From Erinaceus europaeus (Eukaryota > Chordata > Mammalia > Eulipotyphla > Erinaceidae), in assembly GCF_950295315.1 (NCBI RefSeq), contig NC_080185.1, positions 47,163,237-47,227,236 on the forward strand: a DNA stretch of 64,000 nt. The letters run 5' to 3'. Under the pieces are notes generated by a model that saw nothing but the letters and a program-made list of their open reading frames with translations, was not told the origin of the DNA and ran no database searches. Positions 54,125-64,000 of this stretch are shown here, piece by piece (positions within the stretch are counted from its first letter, which is position 1; each line of letters opens with the position of its first letter). The translations under genes and the position numbers were made by a program.

Positions 54125-54335
54125 TTTTTTATTGTCTTTATTTATTTATTGGGTAGAGACAGCCAGAAATTGAGAGGGAAGGGAGTGATAGAGAGGGAGA
54201 GAGACAGAGAGACACCTGCAGCCCTACTTCGCCACTCGCAAAGCTTTCCCCCTGCAGGTGGAGACTGGGGGTTGGAACCTGGTTCTTGTGCATTGTAATA
54301 TGTGCGCTCAGCAAATTGAGCCACCACCAGGCCCC
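54125..54335 (-). mobile_element. tRNA-derived SINE, second subfamily
   Basis: AGACACCTGCAGCCCTACTTCGCC, AAAGCTTTCCCCCTGCAGGTGG and head GAGCCACCACCAGGCCCC. GAAGGAATATTTT flanks both ends (54116 and 54338). Confidence 0.88.
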
Positions 54336-54339
54336 TAGA

Positions 54340-54740
54340 AGGAATATTTTAAACCTAATTGTATTCATTTATATTACATAATGATGCCCTGGGACTCTTG
54401 AATGTTAACCAGCTATTGTTTCTCTTTGTGTTTAATCATAGTATGCAAAGGAAGCATGGACCCTACTATTTATGAACTTTCCAGTTCTATCATCAATGTC
54501 CACTCTCATCTCTGGTTGTCTTCCTCATCATATGCTTTTTTATTATAACATTTTGAGCAATCTTTGAGACATAGAGGGCTTAAGGTGACACTTTTTTTGC
54601 TGCTGTGATAAATGATAGACTTTCTGTATATGACTGCATGCTAGATAATTGAATTAATGGGATATTGATGTATTTTGCTTCACTCTAAGTTGTGCTGATG
54701 CTGCTTTACCCTAAGTTGTGCTTGAGCTCTTTTAAGTTCT
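54340..54740. other. Unique DNA
   Basis: No gene recognised. Confidence 0.4.
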
Positions 54741-54744
54741 ACAT

Positions 54745-54950
54745 TCTTTTGAAATGTATTTATTTATTTTGGGTAGAGACAGAGAGAAATGGAGAGGGAA
54801 ATGGAAGAAAGAGGGGAAGAGAGACAGCCACATCACTGTTTCAGCCCTCATGAAGCTTCTCTCCTGTAGGTGGGGACTGGGGACTTGAGACCCAGAACCT
54901 TGCACACCATAATGTGTATGCTCTACCAAGTGCACCTTCACCTGGCTCTT
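54745..54950 (-). mobile_element. SINE, second subfamily, older
   Basis: TGGGTAGAGACAGAGAGAAATGG, GAAGCTTCTCTCCTGTAGGTGGGG and a head ending CACCTGGCTCTTC. Confidence 0.78.
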
Positions 54951-54954
54951 CTAT

Positions 54955-57685
54955 ATCATTTCTTGGTCAGTCCCAGCTCCCAGTTGGTCTGTAGGAATTT
55001 CTCACTGAGAAGATAAGCATAAAAGGATGTGTTTCTCAGCCTAAGTTCTTACTTCAGTTGCAAACTGAATAATTAAACATCTTTAATATACAATACAATT
55101 ACATGTTTAGGTGAGTGTGAGGAGATAGAGATGGAGGTATCAACATTACTTGTTTATTTTTAACTCTCCAATATATGTTCTCTGACTTTGTATACTGAGA
55201 AAGAATATTTCATAGGTATCTTGGTCTTTCCTCTATCACTTATTCTAGGGAATTTTCAGTTACCCTCTTCAGCCTCCCCTAACAACTATTTACTTTCTCT
55301 GATTTTTTTTTTTACTCTTCCACAGGTGCATGTATATAAGAGACAGAGGAGATCATAGGAAATAGAGTAACAAATAAGTAGCTTCAATTTATGTCTAAAT
55401 GGTTAAGAGAACTTACAATGACAGAGTTTCACAAATGATAACTAAAATGAGTTGACTTGCTAATAGCTAAAACACAAATATTGTATAAAGTCAAGTCAAA
55501 CATAACCTTACATAATACTACCTGAAAAAAGGAAATATAATCTGCCAGTTAAACTGTTCTAACAGTATTAATGTTATCTATCATTTAAAGAATGGACCTG
55601 GGTGGGTGGGAGCTAGGAATAAAAGTGGTTCTGATACATAGCTGACTGGTGAAACTATCTTATGTATAAGGTACCTTCTATGTCTAACATTCTCTGATTT
55701 TTAATCTGTACTAGTAAGTATGGGCTTTGCTAATATAAACTTGAAATGTCTAATAAAAGTGTCAGACAGGGCCCTATGAAAGGAAAAGGGTATATAATGT
55801 CTTAGGTTTAGAGACAGAAAGCAAGACAAAGAGAATGGGCATCATGCCTGTGTGTTAAGTGTTTATGTACTTTCCACACTGACTATTGCTCATATTTCTC
55901 AGTAAAGAATAAATCTCTGTCTAGCAGACTTCCACTAAAGTCCAATGTGAGTACATTTCCTCTATTCAACATGCAGATATTTCTTTCCCTCAGAGAACAA
56001 AGGGTTCACACAGCCTCATGGTAGGAGCAAAAGTTTCTATCTACTTTGTCTGGAAAATTACAGAGCACTATATTCAGTTGAACTATTCCCACCTATAAAA
56101 AGGATGTGTGATCAGCCATTTCTTTCCCTAAAATCGAATGCCCAGTTATTTTGTCTGAATTTAATGTCTTATAACACATGAAAGGTCAGCATTAATAGCA
56201 TTTTGCAGGAGAGTGTGGTTGCATGAAAGGGTTTTCATTCCTCCTTTATTCAAGGCTACCATGCTCACCTAGGAAAGAGGTGTACTTTTAATTTTTTTGT
56301 GTGTATTGTTTTCTGAATTTGCACACAAAGTGCTTTTGCTATTAAAGCCAATCCAAGTTGAAATTGGAGTCTCTGATAGAATTAACTGTGGCTCTTTGTT
56401 TGACTGTGTACAATTACAATCCCAGAGTAAAGAACATTCATCAGTTAAATGGAAACCGGGGTTTTTTGTTTGTTTGTTTTTTGGCTATTTATCAATATTA
56501 AATACTCTCTACTTTCTCTAATATTAAGTGACTTTTCATCAGTTCTGCTTTCTCTTGCTTAAAAATACTTATTGTTATACCTTCAAGCAGTTCATCTTTT
56601 ATTTCATTCTTGAATCTCTCTTTCATCCTATCTCTGTTTTCCTTTAATCCCCCAAGAACAACATGTTAAGAAAGTGAGTCTCAAAGTGAAGGTTATCAAT
56701 GCATGAAGGTGAACTGTAGAAGGTTTGCCTTACTCACTATTGATTTATGCGCTTTAAAAAAAAACAAAAAAACCTCTGGACTTTTAATAAAGCAAATCTG
56801 GAAATGCTGTTGAGGAGAGTCCTTGGCACCAGCACACTATTTTAAGGCAGAGTTAGCGATGACCTCATCCCTTAAAAATGTGGCTCTTATGATAGCACTC
56901 ACACATGCCTTAGGTTGCTTGAAGGAAATGTCTTCCATTATTCAGTAAACAATACAGGCTTTCTCCAGCCTCCCATCTCCAGAAACTTCTTAGTCAACAC
57001 AGTGTTTACAAAAATGTATTTCAAGAATAAAACTGAGTAGCTGGATTGTTGGAAGGAAAAGGACAATTAGTATGTGTGTAGTTCTTTTTTGTTTTAGCTT
57101 TTATTTTAGGAACATGCATTAGCAAATTAGACAGCTGCATGGAGACACATACAGTTGGTTATTCCTTTGACTCTGCAGTATTGTCAGTGTGTGTGAAACT
57201 TACTGTGCAATATTGGGTATCTACTTGAATAATTTACTTTTCCATGTACTTTTGTTTTTCTAGTATATCCAGGAATATTTGTTTTTCTAAATACCATTTA
57301 GACAATTCTGCCAAACATTATGAAGAGAAAAATAAACAAATTAAAATTCAACAATAATTGTGCATAAGTCTTATGATGTCAGCCACAAAGCAATCTGTTT
57401 AGTGTGAGTCAGTCCTGCATCTACTACTAAGAAAATTATACCAATAGATCAACAACTACCCTGCAATCCATAAACTCCCCAATAGAGTAAAAAAAAATTA
57501 TAGAAGAATGGATGAATAAGCATTGATAATAATTTTAAAAAAAGGACAGGGTCTGGAGTACCCACAATAGCCCAACAAAATAGAAATGGTGAAGTAATAT
57601 GACACTACTACTACTACTAAAACATGTAAAACTATAGATTTTGTGGCTCTTAAAGATGTCCTTGCTATACACAGATGAACTGATT
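54955..57685. other. Longest unique stretch, no genes seen
   Basis: About 2.7 kb without a recognised repeat. Open frames do not exceed about 75 codons. The frame at 56297-56521 has no known domain. If a regulatory element of the host is in this window, this is a likely place, but nothing in the sequence proves it. Confidence 0.5.
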
Positions 57686-57689
57686 AATT

Positions 57690-57985
57690 AAAAATATAAT
57701 TTTATTAGTTAGTAAATAACAGTTTACAAGATTATAAAATTATATAAATATAGTTCCTCATCACACACACCACCAAAGTCAACTGTCCTCCCCAAATAAC
57801 CAACACAGTTCTTTTCAAAAACATTTTAATTGGTGATTTAATAATTATTTACAAGATTATTAGTTTACAGGGAATAGCTCCACACTGTATCTACCATCAA
57901 AGTTCTGTACTCCCACTCCCCAAAAACCAGCACCACAGGTCTCACAAGTGCTTAGAGACAGTTTGGCTACCTCTTTTGTTCCCCT
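57690..57985 (-). mobile_element. Two old L1 3' UTR copies
   Basis: TTTTATTAGTTAGTAAATAACAG and TTTTAATTGGTGATTTAATAAT start two similar units, each with ACCAAAGTC or ATCAAAGTTCTG blocks. Confidence 0.65.
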
Positions 57986-58053
57986 CCCCTCCCTTCCCTT
58001 CCCTCTTCCTTCCTCCCTCCCTCCCTTCCTCCCTTCTTTTCTTTCTTTCTTTT
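57985..58053. repeat. CCTT/CCCT-rich simple sequence
   Basis: Short CT-rich repeat before the SINE. Confidence 0.8.
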
Positions 58054-58054
58054 T

Positions 58055-58200
58055 AATTTTATTTATTTATTCATGAGAAAGATAGGAGGAGAGAGAGAAA
58101 GAACCAGACGTTACTCTGGCACATGTGCTGCCGGGGATTGAACTCAGGACCTCATGCTTGAGAGTCCGATGCTTTATCCACTGCGCCATCTCCCGGACCA
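58055..58200 (-). mobile_element. tRNA-derived SINE, third family
   Basis: TGCCGGGGATTGAACTCAGGACC is an antisense B-box region, and the head is CCACTGCGCCATCTCCCGGACC. The body is short. Confidence 0.75.
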
Positions 58201-58217
58201 CTCTTTTGCTTTTTTTC

Positions 58218-58395
58218 TTCCTTCCTTCCTTCCTTCCTTCCTTCCTTCCTTCCTTCCTTCCTTCCTTCCTTCCTTTCTGCCTTTCTTCCTTAATTCCTTC
58301 CTTCCTTCCTTCCTTCCTTCCTTCCTTCCTTCCTTCCTTCCTTCCTTCCTTCCTTTCTTTCTTTTCCTCCCTCCCTCCATCCCTTCCTTCCTTTT
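58218..58395. repeat. (CCTT)n microsatellite
   Basis: Two blocks of about 14 and 15 CCTT units separated by TCTGCCTTTCTTCCTTAATT. Frames across it on both strands are artefacts. Confidence 0.95.
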
Positions 58396-58590
58396 TAATG
58401 TTTATGTATATCTCTATATTCTACCTATGAATGAAACCATCTGTTAGTTGTCTTTCACTTCCTTACCTACTTAGTTAAGCACAATCACCCCAAGTTCCAT
58501 CCATAAGGACACAATATTATCTTTTTAAATTGCATAGTAGTGTTCCATTGAATACATGTCCCATAAATTCTTTATCCAGTCATTACCAAA
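58395..58590 (-). mobile_element. Old L1 ORF2 end
   Basis: ATGAATGAAACCATCTGTTAG, AAGCACAATCACCCCAAGTTCC and TCTTTATCCAGTCATTACC are antisense ORF2. Confidence 0.7.
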
Positions 58591-58599
58591 GGAAAGGCA

Positions 58600-58795
58600 G
58601 AGGACACTGACATTTACATTAATTGCTAAGTGACAAGTGTGGGATTAGGCATTTTACCTATTAAATTCATTAAAGTCCTGTATGGTGGGCTAGCTTCCTT
58701 TCAAAGATAAGTTAACTAAGACACAGAGAAGTCAAGTGTCTTGAACAATTTCACACAGTTAAAAAAGCAGCAGAACTGAGTCTCAGTTGAGACTT
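58600..58795 (-). mobile_element. MIR (antisense)
   Basis: AGGCATTTTACCTATTAAATTC, CAAAGATAAGTTAACTAAGACACAGAGAAG and CACACAGTTAAAAAAGC match the MIR core in antisense. Confidence 0.75.
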
Positions 58796-59028
58796 GTCTC
58801 TTTATATGTACTTTATCTCATATATTTTGACAACATTGTTCAATAATAATTACATAACCATTTATCACAACATTGCTTTGATGTTTTTTCCAAAACAATT
58901 ACCAAATAGAATATTACATATGTCAAGATTTAAATTCATGAGCTAGTTATTATAATTTCAACCAGGAAGTTAATAAACTGTATCTCATTTTACACTTCTG
59001 TTCTTTTTCTTTCTTTTCTTTCTTATTT
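58796..59028. other. Unassigned spacer
   Basis: No gene recognised. Confidence 0.35.
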
Positions 59029-59029
59029 A

Positions 59030-59332
59030 TTTATTTGCCTCCAGGGTTATTACTGGGGCTCAGTGCCTGTACTACGAGTCCACTACCCCTAGCGGCCATC
59101 ATTTTTCCAATGTTGTTAGTGCTGTTGTTGTTGTTGGATAGGACAGAGAGAGATTGAGAGAGGAGGGAAAGACAGAGAAGGAGAGAAAGACTGACACCTA
59201 CAGACCTGATTAACCGCTTACAAAGTTACCCTCCTGCAGGTGGGAGCCAAGGTCTCCTCCAGCCAGGGTACTTGTGCTGGTCCTTGTGCTTCGTACTATG
59301 TGCACTTAACCCAGTGCTTTACTGCCCGGTCC
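59030..59332 (-). mobile_element. tRNA-derived SINE, long form
   Basis: GTTATTACTGGGGCTCAGTGCC module, GTTGTTGTTGTTGG, GA-rich body and head CCCAGTGCTTTACTGCCCGGTCCC. Confidence 0.85.
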
Positions 59333-59479
59333 CCTGTTTTTTTTAAAATTGATTTAATTATGATTGACAAATACGTTGAATAACAGGGGTAATATTTCAC
59401 ACAATTCCCATCACTATGGTTCTGTATCCCATCCCCTCCACTGGAAGCTTTTCTATTCTTTATCTCTCTGGGAGTATTG

Positions 59480-60110
59480 AATATTCTGTTCATATCCTCT
59501 CTCCACTTTTGAATGGGGTCATTTGATTTTTTGTTTTTAAATTTGTTGAGCTCTTTATACATTTTGGTTATTAGGCTCTTGTTTGATGTATGACATGTAA
59601 ATATCTTCTCCCATTCTGTGAGGAGTCTTGTTTGGGCAATAGTGTCTTTTACTGTGCAGAAGCTTTTCAACTTGATGTAGTCCAGTCCCATTGGTTATTT
59701 TTTGTTTTCGTCTCCCTTGAAATTTGATATGTAACATTGAAGATGTCCTTGAGATTTAGAGGGGAAAGTGTTCTACCAATACTTTTAATATTTGATATTT
59801 TCTGGTCTATCACCCAGGTCCTTGATTGATTTGTGGTTGACTTTTGTTTCTGGTGAGATTAAATGGTCCAGTTTCATTCTTCTTCATGTTTCAACCCAGT
59901 TTTCCCAGTACCACTTACTGAAGATAGCCTCCTTCCTCCATTTAATAATTTGAGCCCATTTGTCAAATATTAGATGTCCATAGATGTGGGGGTTTAGTTC
60001 TGGGCTTTCACTTCTGTTCCACTGCTCTGTGTCCTTTTTCTGTCCCAGTACCAGATAGTTTTGATTATGATGACCTTATAATATAGTTGATGCCTCCATT
60101 TCTGTTTCTT
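59480..60110 (-). pseudogene. L1 ORF2 fragment, broken
   Basis: Short antisense frames (for example 59691-59296, reading [20 protein letters not shown]) match the post-RT part of L1 ORF2. Several frameshifts. No catalytic domain. Confidence 0.8.
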
Positions 60111-60195
60111 TTCTTCAAGATTGTTTTGTCGATTCTTGTTTGTTTTTTTTTTTCTGGTTCCATATAGATTGTTGTAATTTTTGTTCTATTCTTTT

Positions 60196-60523
60196 TTTTT
60201 TTTGCCTCCAGGGTTATTGCTGGGACTTGGTGCCTGCACTACAAATTCACTGCTCCTGGAGGCCATATTTCCCATTTTGTTGCCCTTGTTTTCATCATTA
60301 TTATTGTTGTCATTGCTATTGTTGTTGGATAGGACAGAGAGAAATCAAGAGAGATGGGGAAACAGAGAGGGGGGAGAGAAAGACAGACACTTTCAGACCT
60401 GCTTCACTGCTTATGAGGCAACCCCCCTGCAGGTGGGTAGTCAGGGGTTCAAACCTGTATCCTTACGGCAGTCCTTGTGCTTTGCACCATGTGCGCTTAA
60501 CCCACTGCTACCACCCGACTCCC
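60196..60523 (-). mobile_element. tRNA-derived SINE, long form, in L1
   Basis: GGTTATTGCTGGGACTTGG module, TTATTATTGTTGTC repeat, body and head CTACCACCCGACTCCC. Confidence 0.9.
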
Positions 60524-60779
60524 TGTTCTATTCTCTTAAAGAAACTTGGTGGGACTTTGATAGGTATTGCATTATATTTGTATGTGGCTCTGGGTAGAAT
60601 ATTCACTTTGATAATATCAGTTCTTCCAATCCATGAACATGAGATACCTTTCCATTTCTTTGTATCATTTTCTGTTTCCTTGAATAGTAACTCATAGTCT
60701 TCACTATACAAGTCTTTCAATTTTTTGGTTAGATTTATTCCTAGATATTTTATTGATTTTGCTTCAATAGTGAATGGGA

Positions 60780-61590
60780 GTGATATCTGTTGCTGGTTTG
60801 GAGATGAGTTATATTTCCCCTTGGCTCCTCTTTGTCCCCTCCTCTATCGTTTATCTCCTACAGGCCTGAAAATCCTTTTCCTGCTTAGAATTCCCAGGGT
60901 TTGCATCAGCATTTTGGTATAATCTGTCTAGTTGTTGCCTTCAGGCCACCACTTGACTCCACTCCCTCCCAGCTACACTTCTGTTCTTAATATGATTTAT
61001 TAATGACTTCTATTTTCATTAAGGGATTTTTTTTAGTATATAAAAAATGTCCCCATTCCCTCATAATTCATCAGTAATTTTGAGAACAAAAAGGAAATGT
61101 TTCTCATGGACTGAGTTTTTGATATGTTATTTTGTGCTTTGACATGTCAATTTAAATTACTGTTGCAGTCTGCTTCTTCATACTCATGGTCTGTGTTGTC
61201 TAAGTGGAACAGAGAAAACCAGATATTTTGTAGTCATTTTTCTGATTCCTTAGTCATTAGTCTGATTCCTTCCACTTTTGGTAGTTAGTCTTAAACTGCT
61301 TGACCTTATGAGTTGCAGACTACTCACTATAAAGTATAGATAACGAAAGCACTTGGGTTTTAACTTCATGGGTTTTAACAGTAAGATAAAGAAGACATAT
61401 ATCATAACCATAGTAGTTAATAAATGATTAGCATTCAAAATTAAATTTTAAATTTTAGTACATAATTGTTCAAAATCTGAACTTTTCAATCAGATTACAC
61501 CACTTTGACTTCTAGCTTAATTATTTATTGTGTTTGGGAACAATCTTTTTCATTTTATTCAACATTTATTCATTTTTTTCAAACAGTATG
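60780..61590. other. Unique DNA
   Basis: No gene recognised. A near-repeat of AGTCATT..TCTGATTCCTT occurs twice (61230-61270). Confidence 0.45.
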
Positions 61591-61594
61591 GCTG

Positions 61595-62580
61595 GCCACA
61601 ATCCTCCATTAACACAAATTATATCTTGAGACTCCTTACAGAGTTGGATAAGATCTATACATGCCATACATTAGACAAAGATTTAATAACCAAAATATAT
61701 AACAAGTTTACCAAACTCAGCAGCAAGAACAAAATAATGGCCCCATCCAAAAGTGGGGGAGACATGAACAGACTATTCATCAAAGAAGAGATTCAAAATG
61801 CCAACAGACATATGAAAAAATGCTCCAAGTCACTGATTTTCAGAGAAATGCAAGTAAAGACAATGAAATACCACTTCACTCCTGTGATAATGTCATGCCT
61901 CAGAAAGGAGAGTAACAACAAATGCTGGAGAGGTTGTGGTGGTAAGGATACCGTCATGCACTGCTGGTGGGAATATAAATTGATCTAACTCCTGTGGAGA
62001 ACTCTCAGAAGGCTTGGAATAAACCCAATCTATGTATGACTCTGCAATTCCTCTCCTGGGGATATGTCCTAAGCAATCAAGCACACACACATCCAAAAAG
62101 ATCTGTGTTTACCTATGTTCATAGCAACACAATTTGTAATAGCCGAAATAACCTTGGTATTCAACAACAGATGAGTGGTGAGAAATTTATAGTATATATA
62201 CACAATGGAACACTACTCAGCTATTAAGAATGATGAATTCTTCACCTCATCTTGGATGGAGCTTGAATGAATCATGTGAAGTGAGATAAGCCAGAAAGAG
62301 AAGGATGAATATGGATGATCTCACTCACAGACAGAAGCTGAGAAATAAGAACAGAAATGGGAGACACAAAAGTAAAAGTTGGACTGGGTTTGATGTATTG
62401 CACCAGAGTAAAGGAGTCTGAATAGGGTTTGGGGGTGGATTTTCTGGTCCCAGTGCATGATGCTGGAGGAAGACCTAGACTGGGGGTGAAAGTGTTTTAC
62501 AAGAACCATAAATTTTACACAAATACCAACAACAGTATTTACTGTAAACTAATAATTCTTCCAGTAAAAGTAATTTTTAA
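61595..62580 (+). mobile_element. L1, 5'-truncated, older subfamily
   Basis: Sense ORF2 end followed by the junction GAGATAAGCCAGAAAGAGAAGG and a short 3' UTR ending at about 62570. The 3' UTR here is only about 300 bp, much shorter than in the L1 at 7350. Confidence 0.85.
61630..62270 (+). pseudogene. L1 ORF2 C-terminal part, broken
   Basis: The frame to 61988 contains CWRGCGGKDTVMHCWWEY, in which the final Cys of the usual motif is Tyr. After a shift the end of ORF2 continues to about 62270. It lacks RT and endonuclease. Confidence 0.85.
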
Positions 62581-62999
62581 AAACTTCACTTTATTTAATA
62601 CATTTATAGATTTTGACAAGCTGGGCAGAGAGCTTATATAAAAGAAACCTTTTCCTTAGATTAGAATATGAGTTTTAATTTCTCTCAAACCACCTGTCCA
62701 GGATCACAGGCTATTATTTTCCCTGTAGGTGTATCATCTGCTCCAAATGCGCTAGCAATACAACCAAAGTGCAGGGAAGCATTTCTTATGCTTTTGGTAG
62801 AAGTCAAAACATCTTTTGTATGACAGGACAGAAGAAAGAAGTATTTCTACTTCAGCTCAGATGAGGGTTTTTATTGAGAAAAATCTCAAGAGGGCTAGGG
62901 GGAAGATTATGAAACATATCCATTCCCTAGACAGGCAGCTGGGACAAATCCAGGAGACAACTGTTTTCCACAGCTAACTGTTGTCTTTTGGGGATAATT

Positions 63000-63235
63000 G
63001 GGCAGTGTGGCGTAGTTCAAAAGTTCTGGGGTCTAGTATTCTGCTACTAGATAGGTACATGACCTATTTAACTTTTCTGAAAATCTCAGTTTCCTGCTTG
63101 TAATCTGTAGAAAAACTATCAAACTCAGAAGAGTGATTTGATAATTATGTAATTCACATGAATCACTTAGTTCAATGCTAGAGACATAGAAAGTGTTCAG
63201 AAAACTATCATCTGAGTTTAATCACACTTACTTAA
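63000..63235 (+). mobile_element. MIR (sense)
   Basis: GCAGTGTGGCGTAGTTCAAAAG, ATGACCTATTTAACTTTTCTG, ATCTCAGTTTCC and ATAGAAAGTGTTCAG follow the MIR consensus order. Confidence 0.78.
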
Positions 63236-63239
63236 ATAT

Positions 63240-63303
63240 TGCTATCATCACCATTACTATCATCATCATCATCATCATCATCATCATAATCATCCTCATC
63301 ATC
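63240..63303. repeat. (CAT)n microsatellite
   Basis: ATCATCACC then about 13 CAT units with small interruptions. Confidence 0.92.
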
Positions 63304-63383
63304 ACTATAGTTATATAATTAGGATGCTCTCAGTTTTTAACTAGGATTTATACCTTATTAAGTCTCACAAAAACAAATATGCC

Positions 63384-63560
63384 AGGGCTGGGGAGACAGC
63401 ATAATGGTTCTGCAAAAGCCTTTCAAGCCTGAGGCTCTGAGGTCCTTAGGTTCAATCCCCAGCACCACTATAAGCCAGAACTGAGCAGTGTTCTGGTCTC
63501 TTCCTGTCTCTCTGTATCTACTCTTTCTAATTAAAATAAAATAAATAAAATATATTTTAA
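63384..63560 (+). mobile_element. tRNA-derived SINE, second family, sense
   Basis: GGCTGGGGAGACAGCATAATGG head, TTAGGTTCAATCCCC B box and a TCTCTTCCTGTCTCTCTG tail with AAATAAATAAA. It matches 15170-15293 in opposite orientation. Confidence 0.82.
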
Positions 63561-63594
63561 AAAACAAATATTCCACTGTACATGCCCCTTTTAT

Positions 63595-63735
63595 AGATTT
63601 TTCTTTTTTTATAATTTTTATTTATATAAAGCAAACACTGACAAAACTATAGGATAAAGGGGGTACAACTCCACACAATTCCCACCACCAGAACTCCATA
63701 TCCCATCCCGTTCCTTGATAACTTTCCTATTCTTT
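63595..63735 (-). mobile_element. L1 3' end fragment
   Basis: TTTATATAAAGCAAACACTGAC to CCCGTTCCTTGATAACTTTCC is the L1 tail, truncated after about 140 bp. Confidence 0.78.
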
Positions 63736-63854
63736 AGAGTCTTTCTGGAGGTGTTCTGTCTCTGACCTTCATAAATCATCCTCTCTTCTTGACTACATAT
63801 AGCTTATTTGAGGCATGAAATAATTCACCATGCCTAGGCACTGCCTGGAGTCAA

Positions 63855-63925
63855 CTAGTAAGGGGTTGCATTAGACGACCTCTCGGCTTCCTTCCACCCT
63901 TGATAATCTATGATTCTATGAGTCA
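63855..63925 (+). mobile_element. L3/CR1-type LINE end (ancient)
   Basis: GCATTAGACGACCTCTCGGCTTCCTTCC followed by ATCTATGATTCTATGAG fits the end of L3/CR1 elements with their ATTCTATG-like tail. Confidence 0.6.
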
Positions 63926-64000
63926 GTGTTTAGGAAAAAAATGAAGGGCTGTTTAGTGATGAGTGACAGTCCTGTCCTAGAAGAACAAAGAACTTACTCA

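Larger units (their letters stand above)
59335..60775 (-). mobile_element. L1 with internal deletion, split by a SINE
   Basis: 3' UTR tail at 59335-59475 is joined directly to ORF2 antisense (59476-60195), which resumes at 60526-60775 after a SINE. The SINE flanks TGTTCTATTCT are a target duplication. Confidence 0.85.

Noticed and set aside
54955..57685. Host exon in the long unique stretch
   Set aside because: No open frame with splice borders and family likeness. I cannot exclude a noncoding RNA or enhancer, but nothing in the sequence supports one.
63240..63303. Regularly spaced repeats as a CRISPR-like array
   Set aside because: A CAT microsatellite in a mammalian genome. There are no spacers and no associated genes.

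Overview
This is a stretch of mammalian nuclear DNA, A+T-rich, with no host protein-coding exon that I can recognise. Almost everything supportable is mobile DNA. The abundant tRNA-derived SINE (usually with a CT-rich body and a CAA/AATAAA-type tail) together with an L1 lineage with a 3' UTR of about 1.4 kb suggests an erinaceid insectivore, most likely a hedgehog. That identification rests on memory of the SINE and not on a database search. Ancient MIR, MLT1 and L3-like fragments show a eutherian background.

Layout. 1-7 kb: a C-rich solo LTR-like block, SINEs and short L1 tails. 7.3-12.8 kb: minus-strand L1s, one with about 1.2 kb of decayed ORF2. 13-15.5 kb: SINEs and unique DNA. 15.5-28.5 kb: a nested stack, in which an old L1 was hit by a second L1, which was then hit by a third L1 and by a 9.97-kb betaretrovirus-like provirus (17709-27674). 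28.5-35 kb: older L1, SINEs, an MLT1 LTR and MIR. 35.2-36.2 kb and 44.15-44.99 kb: two 5'-truncated copies of a non-LTR retrotransposon whose C-terminus looks like the Jockey/CR1 assemblage and not L1. 38.7-41.4 kb: an L1 split by a solo LTR. 42.8-43.3 kb: a large polypyrimidine tract. 45-54 kb: L1 fragments, including one inserted in another with a clean target duplication, one twin-primed copy, and a perfect 32-bp hairpin. 55-57.7 kb: unique sequence. 57.7-64 kb: L1s, SINEs, a CCTT array and MIRs.

The provirus is the best preserved coding unit. Its LTRs are nearly identical. It has a Lys-type primer site, an open gag that starts with a hydrophobic segment in place of a matrix domain, pro and pol in successive -1 frames, and no env that I can see. 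Pol is broken by a nonsense codon in RNase H and a frameshift in integrase. Between pol and the 3' LTR lies a second, divergent LTR with its own primer site and a gag fragment, so the element is a composite. The window holds no bacterial-type operons, CRISPR arrays or host RNA genes. The most interesting objects are the Jockey/CR1-like pair, the composite provirus, the hairpin and an open reading frame that recurs in the L1 3' UTR.
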